This document shows positions 12,909 through 16,219 of a stretch of DNA of 16,219 bases, piece after piece. This stretch comes from Gemmatimonadota bacterium (GTDB lineage Bacteria; Gemmatimonadota; Gemmatimonadetes; Gemmatimonadales; Gemmatimonadaceae), in NCBI GenBank assembly GCA_028287225.1, contig JAQBPZ010000185.1, forward strand, positions 1 to 16,219, given 5' to 3'. A program made the translations under genes and the position numbers. Within the stretch, counting starts at the first letter, position 1. Each line of letters begins with the position of its first letter. The notes below the pieces were generated by a model. That model was not told the DNA's origin. It worked only from the letters and a program-made list of their open reading frames with translations, and ran no database searches.

Positions 12909-14288
12909 GTGACCGTTCCCGATCCGCCGATCACGCTGCGCCCCGGCGTCGCGGGCCGCCTGACGCACGGCGTGCGTCGGAGGCTCGCGGGCCGCACCGC
13001 CGTCCAGGCCGCACTCGGCAACAGCGCGTGGCTGCTTGGCGACCGGTTCCTCCGCATGGGCTTCGGGCTCGTGGTGGGAGTCTGGATCGCGCGATATCTG
13101 GGGCCGGACCAGTTCGGCCTGCTGAGTTTCGCGATGGCGTTCACCGGGCTGTTCTCCGCGCTCGCGTCACTGGGGCTGGACGGCATCGTCGTGCGCGAAC
13201 TGGTGACGCGGCCGGACGAGCGGAACGTGCTCCTCGGGACCGCGGCGATCCTGAAGCTGGTCGCAGGCGGTCTCGCGATGATCGTGACCATCGCCGCGAT
13301 CGCGGTGCTTCGCCCGCACGACGCTCGCTCCCTCTGGGTGGTGGGCATCGCCGCCGGCGCGTTCATCTTCCAGGCAAGTTCCGTCGTCGACCTGTATTTC
13401 CAGTCCGAGCTCCGCTCGCGGTACACCGTCATCGCCGCGGGCGTGGCCTTCGGCATCTCGACCATCGCCCGCATCCTGCTCCTGGTCACGCAGCGGTCCG
13501 TGATCGCCTTCGCCTGGGCGACGCTTGGCGAGACCGCGCTCGCCGCCATCTTCCTGCTGATCGCCTACCGGTGGACGGGGGCGCGGGCACGCGCGTGGGA
13601 GTTCTCGGCACGGGTGGCGCGCCTGCTGCTCAAGGACAGTTGGCCCTTGATCCTGTCGTCGATCTCGATCACGATCGCCATGCGCATCGACCAGATCATG
13701 ATCGGCCAGATGCTCAGCGATCGCGAGGTCGGGCTGTATGCGGCCGCGGCGCGGATGAGCGAGGTGGGCTATTTCATTCCGAGCATCATCGTGACGTCCA
13801 TCTTTCCGACGATCATCACGACACGCCGCCAGTCGGAGGCCCTGTTCTACGTGCGGCTGCAGAAGCTGATGAACGTGCTCGTGGGCCTCGGCCTGGCGAT
13901 GGCGCTGCCCGTCACCCTGCTGGCACCGCTGCTGATGCGCATGCTGTTCGGGGCGCAGTACGCGGAGGCGGCCAACGCGCTCCGCATCATGGTGTGGGCC
14001 GGCTGCTTCGTGTTCTTCGGCTCCGGCTGGTCAAGCTGGATGCTCCTGGAGAACCGCACCAAGACGATGCTGCTGTTCCAGCTGAATGCCGCGGCCGTGA
14101 ACATTGCGTTGAACCTCGTGCTGATTCCGCGTCTCGGCATCGACGGCGCGGCGTACGCCACGCTGCTGTCCTACGCGGTGGGGCACACCGTGCTCGCGGC
14201 CATCATACCCTCCCAGCGTCGTGCGCTCCGCATGCTGGTGCGTGCCGCGATTCCCCTGTACTGGTTCTCACGAGACGGTCGGACATGA
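12909..14288 (+). CDS. Wzx-type polysaccharide flippase (MOP superfamily)
   Basis: This 459-residue integral membrane protein has about 12-14 hydrophobic segments. It carries landmarks of polysaccharide flippases: ARYLGPDQFGLLSFA (61-75) after TM1, the half-protein repeat MRIDQIMIGQMLSDREVGLY (258-277) and the C-terminal NIALNLVLIPRLGIDGAAYAT (398-418). It would move undecaprenyl-linked repeat units across the inner membrane. Many charged residues in the first 30 positions form a cytoplasmic N-terminal tail. The GTG at 12909 is used; a GTG at 12972 would drop 21 residues and cannot be excluded, and neither has a Shine-Dalgarno. Its stop overlaps the next start (ATGA), coupling it to the FkbM-like methyltransferase. 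Confidence 0.92.
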   Translation: MTVPDPPITLRPGVAGRLTHGVRRRLAGRTAVQAALGNSAWLLGDRFLRMGFGLVVGVWIARYLGPDQFGLLSFAMAFTGLFSALASLGLDGIVVRELVTRPDERNVLLGTAAILKLVAGGLAMIVTIAAIAVLRPHDARSLWVVGIAAGAFIFQASSVVDLYFQSELRSRYTVIAAGVAFGISTIARILLLVTQRSVIAFAWATLGETALAAIFLLIAYRWTGARARAWEFSARVARLLLKDSWPLILSSISITIAMRIDQIMIGQMLSDREVGLYAAAARMSEVGYFIPSIIVTSIFPTIITTRRQSEALFYVRLQKLMNVLVGLGLAMALPVTLLAPLLMRMLFGAQYAEAANALRIMVWAGCFVFFGSGWSSWMLLENRTKTMLLFQLNAAAVNIALNLVLIPRLGIDGAAYATLLSYAVGHTVLAAIIPSQRRALRMLVRAAIPLYWFSRDGRT

Positions 14289-15115
14289 TCCTCGCCCGCC
14301 TGCGATCGCGCTTTCCGCGAGCCTACGCGCTGCTTCGCGACGCCTACGTCCGGACGCCGCGGCACCAGGAGGCCCTCCGGCAGCAACTGGAGGAGCGGAA
14401 CCGACGCGGCGCGCAGCGCCGCGCCGAAGAGAAGGCGCTCGTCGACGAGCACCTCCTGGGGCGGTACGTCGTCGCGAATGGGCCGTTCGCCGGCATGGCG
14501 TACATCGCCGACGCCTCGGGGAGCGCACTGCTGCCGAAGCTGCTGGGCTCCTACGAGGAACCAATCCACCCGTGGATCGAGGAGCTGATCACCCATCGGT
14601 CGTACGACGTCATCATCAACGTCGGTTGCGCCGAGGGGTACTATGCGGTGGGTCTCGCACGGGCGCTGCCCGGGTGCCAGGTCATCGCCTACGACATCGA
14701 TGCCGAGGCGCGCGAGCGCACCACCGCGCTGGCACACCGGAACGGCGTCCCGAACGTGCGCGTGCTGGCGGAGTGCACCTTCGCCGAGCTGGACGCGCAC
14801 GCCGGACCACGCTCGCTGGTGCTGTGCGACGTCGAGGGGTACGAGCGGGAGCTGCTCGACCCGAGCCGCAGTGCAGCGCTGCGCCGCTGCGACCTGGTGG
14901 TCGAGTGCCACGACTTTCTGGTCCCGGGGGTGGCCGACCTGCTCATCGAGCGCTTCTGGGAGACGCACGTGATCCACGCCGTCGTCGACTATCCGTTCCG
15001 GGTGCGGCGGTACGTCGCCCCTGACGGCACTGCGCTCGCGTCCGAGGTGGTCGCGCGGCTGGCCGATGAGCAGCGGCCGCCCCGCATGCGCTTTCTCCGG
15101 ATGACGGCGCGCTAG
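14285..15115 (+). CDS. FkbM-like SAM-dependent methyltransferase
   Basis: This 276-residue protein has a basic, helical N-terminal third (residues 1-55, rich in Arg, Glu and Gln). The methyltransferase core follows: SAM loop VIINVGCAEGYYAVGLA (109-125), acidic Asp137 in AYDID, and VLCDVEGYERELLDP (179-193), the segment typical of FkbM-family enzymes. FkbM members O-methylate sugars and other hydroxyls; here the glycan or its acyl side group is a plausible substrate. The start overlaps the flippase stop by 4 nt, and the TAG stop abuts a GTG of the next frame, so flippase, methyltransferase and GT8 genes form one tight unit. Confidence 0.82.
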   Translation: MILARLRSRFPRAYALLRDAYVRTPRHQEALRQQLEERNRRGAQRRAEEKALVDEHLLGRYVVANGPFAGMAYIADASGSALLPKLLGSYEEPIHPWIEELITHRSYDVIINVGCAEGYYAVGLARALPGCQVIAYDIDAEARERTTALAHRNGVPNVRVLAECTFAELDAHAGPRSLVLCDVEGYERELLDPSRSAALRRCDLVVECHDFLVPGVADLLIERFWETHVIHAVVDYPFRVRRYVAPDGTALASEVVARLADEQRPPRMRFLRMTAR

Positions 15116-15130
15116 GTGGACGAGGCGGAG

Positions 15131-16048
15131 ATGCACGTCGTGTTCGCGGCGGACCGTGCCTATGCCGCGCCGCTGGCGGTCGCGATGCGCTCGCTGTTCC
15201 GGAGCAACCCGGCGGTCCGGTTCCAGGTGCACGTGCTCAACGCCGACATCGATCCCTCCACCTGGGCGAAGCTCGCAGCGATCGCCCGCGAGCACGGGCA
15301 CGTGCTCACGGACGCTCGCATCCGTGACGATGACCTGCGCGGCATCGTGCTCACGCATCACTTCGCGCGGTCGAACTACTATCGCCTCTTCAGCGCGGAC
15401 AAGGTGCCCGCCGACCGGGCGCTGTATCTCGACGCCGACGTCATCGTGCGTGGGGATGTGCGCCCCCTTCGCGACGCCCCGCTGGGGGATGCATTCGTCG
15501 CCGCCGTGGAGAACCGGAACTTCTCGCGGCACCGGGCGCTCGAGATGTCACCGGGATCACGCTACTTCAACTCCGGCGTCATGGTGATGAACCTCGTGCG
15601 CTGGCGCGCGGACGGCCTCGCTCCTCGCGTGCTCGCGTTCGTGCGCCGAAAGGCGCATGCGATCGAGTTCGTGGACCAGTGCGGCCTCAACGGCGTCATC
15701 GATGGCCGTTGGCTGGCGCTGCATCCACGGTTCAACGTGCAGTCCGACTTCCACGACGTTCCATACGTGGAGGGCGAAGCCGGGTTCTCGGCCCGGGACA
15801 TGGCCGAGGCGCTGGATGCGCCCGTCATCGTGCACTTCACCGGCAACTCGAAGCCGTGGCAGTTGCTGAATGCGCATCCGTACAAGCGCGAGTACTGGCG
15901 CCACCTGCGGGCCACGCCATTCCGGCAGCTGTTGCCGGACGGAACGACCCCCGCCAACGTGGTGAGGCGATTCCTCCCGGCGGCGTTCAAGGTCCGCGTG
16001 CGCACGGCAGCGGAGATGGTCGTTCGGCTGGTCCGGCGTCAGCGCTGA
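15131..16048 (+). CDS. GT8-family glycosyltransferase (LgtC/WaaJ-like)
   Basis: This 305-residue retaining GT-A glycosyltransferase starts MHVVFAADRAYAAPLAVAMRS, very like the LgtC N-terminus. The metal-binding DxD is Asp101-Ala-Asp103 in LYLDADVIVRGD. FNSGVMVMNL (146-155), VDQCGLN (181-187) and HFTGNSKPW (235-243) are the other family landmarks. Relatives add galactose or glucose to lipopolysaccharide outer core or O-units. The basic C-terminal helix (about 278-305, many Arg) probably attaches to the membrane, as in LgtC. The ATG at 15131 is preferred because GAGG lies 5 nt upstream and the protein then begins where relatives do. A GTG at 15116, touching the previous stop, would add 5 residues. 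Its 3' end overlaps the convergent gene by 10 nt. Confidence 0.92.
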   Translation: MHVVFAADRAYAAPLAVAMRSLFRSNPAVRFQVHVLNADIDPSTWAKLAAIAREHGHVLTDARIRDDDLRGIVLTHHFARSNYYRLFSADKVPADRALYLDADVIVRGDVRPLRDAPLGDAFVAAVENRNFSRHRALEMSPGSRYFNSGVMVMNLVRWRADGLAPRVLAFVRRKAHAIEFVDQCGLNGVIDGRWLALHPRFNVQSDFHDVPYVEGEAGFSARDMAEALDAPVIVHFTGNSKPWQLLNAHPYKREYWRHLRATPFRQLLPDGTTPANVVRRFLPAAFKVRVRTAAEMVVRLVRRQR

Positions 16049-16219
16049 CCCGACGACGGTGAACGCGCCGGCGAGGCGCCCGCCTGCTCCTGGAAGATCA
16101 GCCGGAAGGCGTTCTCCCATGAATGATCCGGGACTGGAGCATGCGCGGGAAAGTCGCGTGCGAGCATCGTGGCGGGAAGACGGGACAGCAGCGTGTCGCA
16201 GCGTGGGCTGGGCGACAAC
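16039..16219 (-). CDS. C-terminal fragment of an unrecognised protein (cut by window edge)
   Basis: A minus-strand frame enters from the right edge and ends at TGA 16041-16039, covering the last 59 residues of a protein. It contains LLSRLPATMLARDFP and HSWENAFRLIFQEQ, a hydrophobic/aromatic pattern and G/C-biased third positions that look like real coding sequence, followed by a small, polar tail. The frame is preferred over plus-strand alternatives, which have poorer third-position bias. It converges on the GT8 gene with a 10-nt tail-to-tail overlap. The ending is compatible with a glycosyltransferase C-terminus, but I do not recognise a family. Confidence 0.5.
   Translation of the reverse strand, partial: LSPSPRCDTLLSRLPATMLARDFPAHAPVPDHSWENAFRLIFQEQAGASPARSPSSGQR

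Noticed and set aside
13028..14284. Extending the FkbM-like gene upstream to 13028 in the same frame
   Set aside because: That frame lies inside the flippase gene and translates to Arg/Ala/His-rich nonsense; the ATG at 14285 with ATGA overlap is the natural start.
14171..15532. 453-codon minus-strand frame
   Set aside because: Antisense to the flippase end, FkbM-like and GT8 genes, all of which have strong motifs.
1..16219. Transposons, CRISPR arrays, tRNA genes, attachment sites
   Set aside because: No transposase-like protein, spaced direct repeats, tRNA-like cloverleaf or target duplication was seen on either strand.

Overview
The window is high-GC DNA (mostly G or C at third codon positions). 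It carries the middle of a cell-surface polysaccharide (O-antigen, capsule or exopolysaccharide) gene cluster from a Gram-negative-type bacterium. No rRNA, tRNA or housekeeping marker fixes the taxonomy. The base composition, the frequent GTG/TTG starts and ATGA/TGATG gene overlaps, and two promoter-like TAnnTTT motifs would fit a high-GC member of the FCB group such as Gemmatimonadota, but this is a guess.

Layout: two divergent arms leave a 265-bp control region (4707-4971). The left arm (minus strand, read from 4706 down) holds an acyl carrier protein, a KAS III (FabH-like) synthase, an asparagine-synthetase-type amidotransferase, a WbuB-like family-4 glycosyltransferase, and the first 50 codons of an unrecognised gene cut by the window edge. 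A hairpin and a -10-like box between the KAS III and amidotransferase genes suggest a transcription break there. The right arm (plus strand) starts with a NeuD/PglD-like left-handed beta-helix acyltransferase, a Rieske oxygenase, a second KAS III and a FabG-like reductase. It continues with assembly and decoration genes: a GT2/HlpA-like glycosyltransferase, a zinc-ribbon methyltransferase, a Wzz-type chain-length protein, a family-4 glycosyltransferase, a Wzx-type flippase, an FkbM-like methyltransferase and a GT8 glycosyltransferase. A convergent minus-strand gene enters from the right edge.

How the genes work together (inference): the assembly genes indicate a Wzx/Wzy-type pathway, although no polymerase, initiating phospho-sugar transferase or nucleotide-sugar enzyme lies in the window. 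Around the divergent promoter sits what looks like a self-contained acyl-making module: dedicated ACP, two KAS III enzymes, a beta-ketoacyl reductase, an oxygenase and a sugar acyltransferase. The simplest reading is that it builds a short 3-hydroxyacyl group on the ACP, possibly oxidises it, and places it on an amino sugar of the repeat unit. This resembles the ACP/KAS III/reductase/acyltransferase sets known from viosamine-type and anthrose-type glycans. The amidotransferase would amidate a uronic acid, and the methyltransferases would add further modifications.

The non-coding parts also hold structure: a 23-bp near-perfect hairpin in the leader of the right arm, a hairpin-plus-promoter pair upstream of the amidotransferase gene, two GC-rich tandem-repeat spacers, and a possible 27-codon leader ORF coupled to the wzz-like gene. 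No mobile element, CRISPR array or RNA gene was seen.
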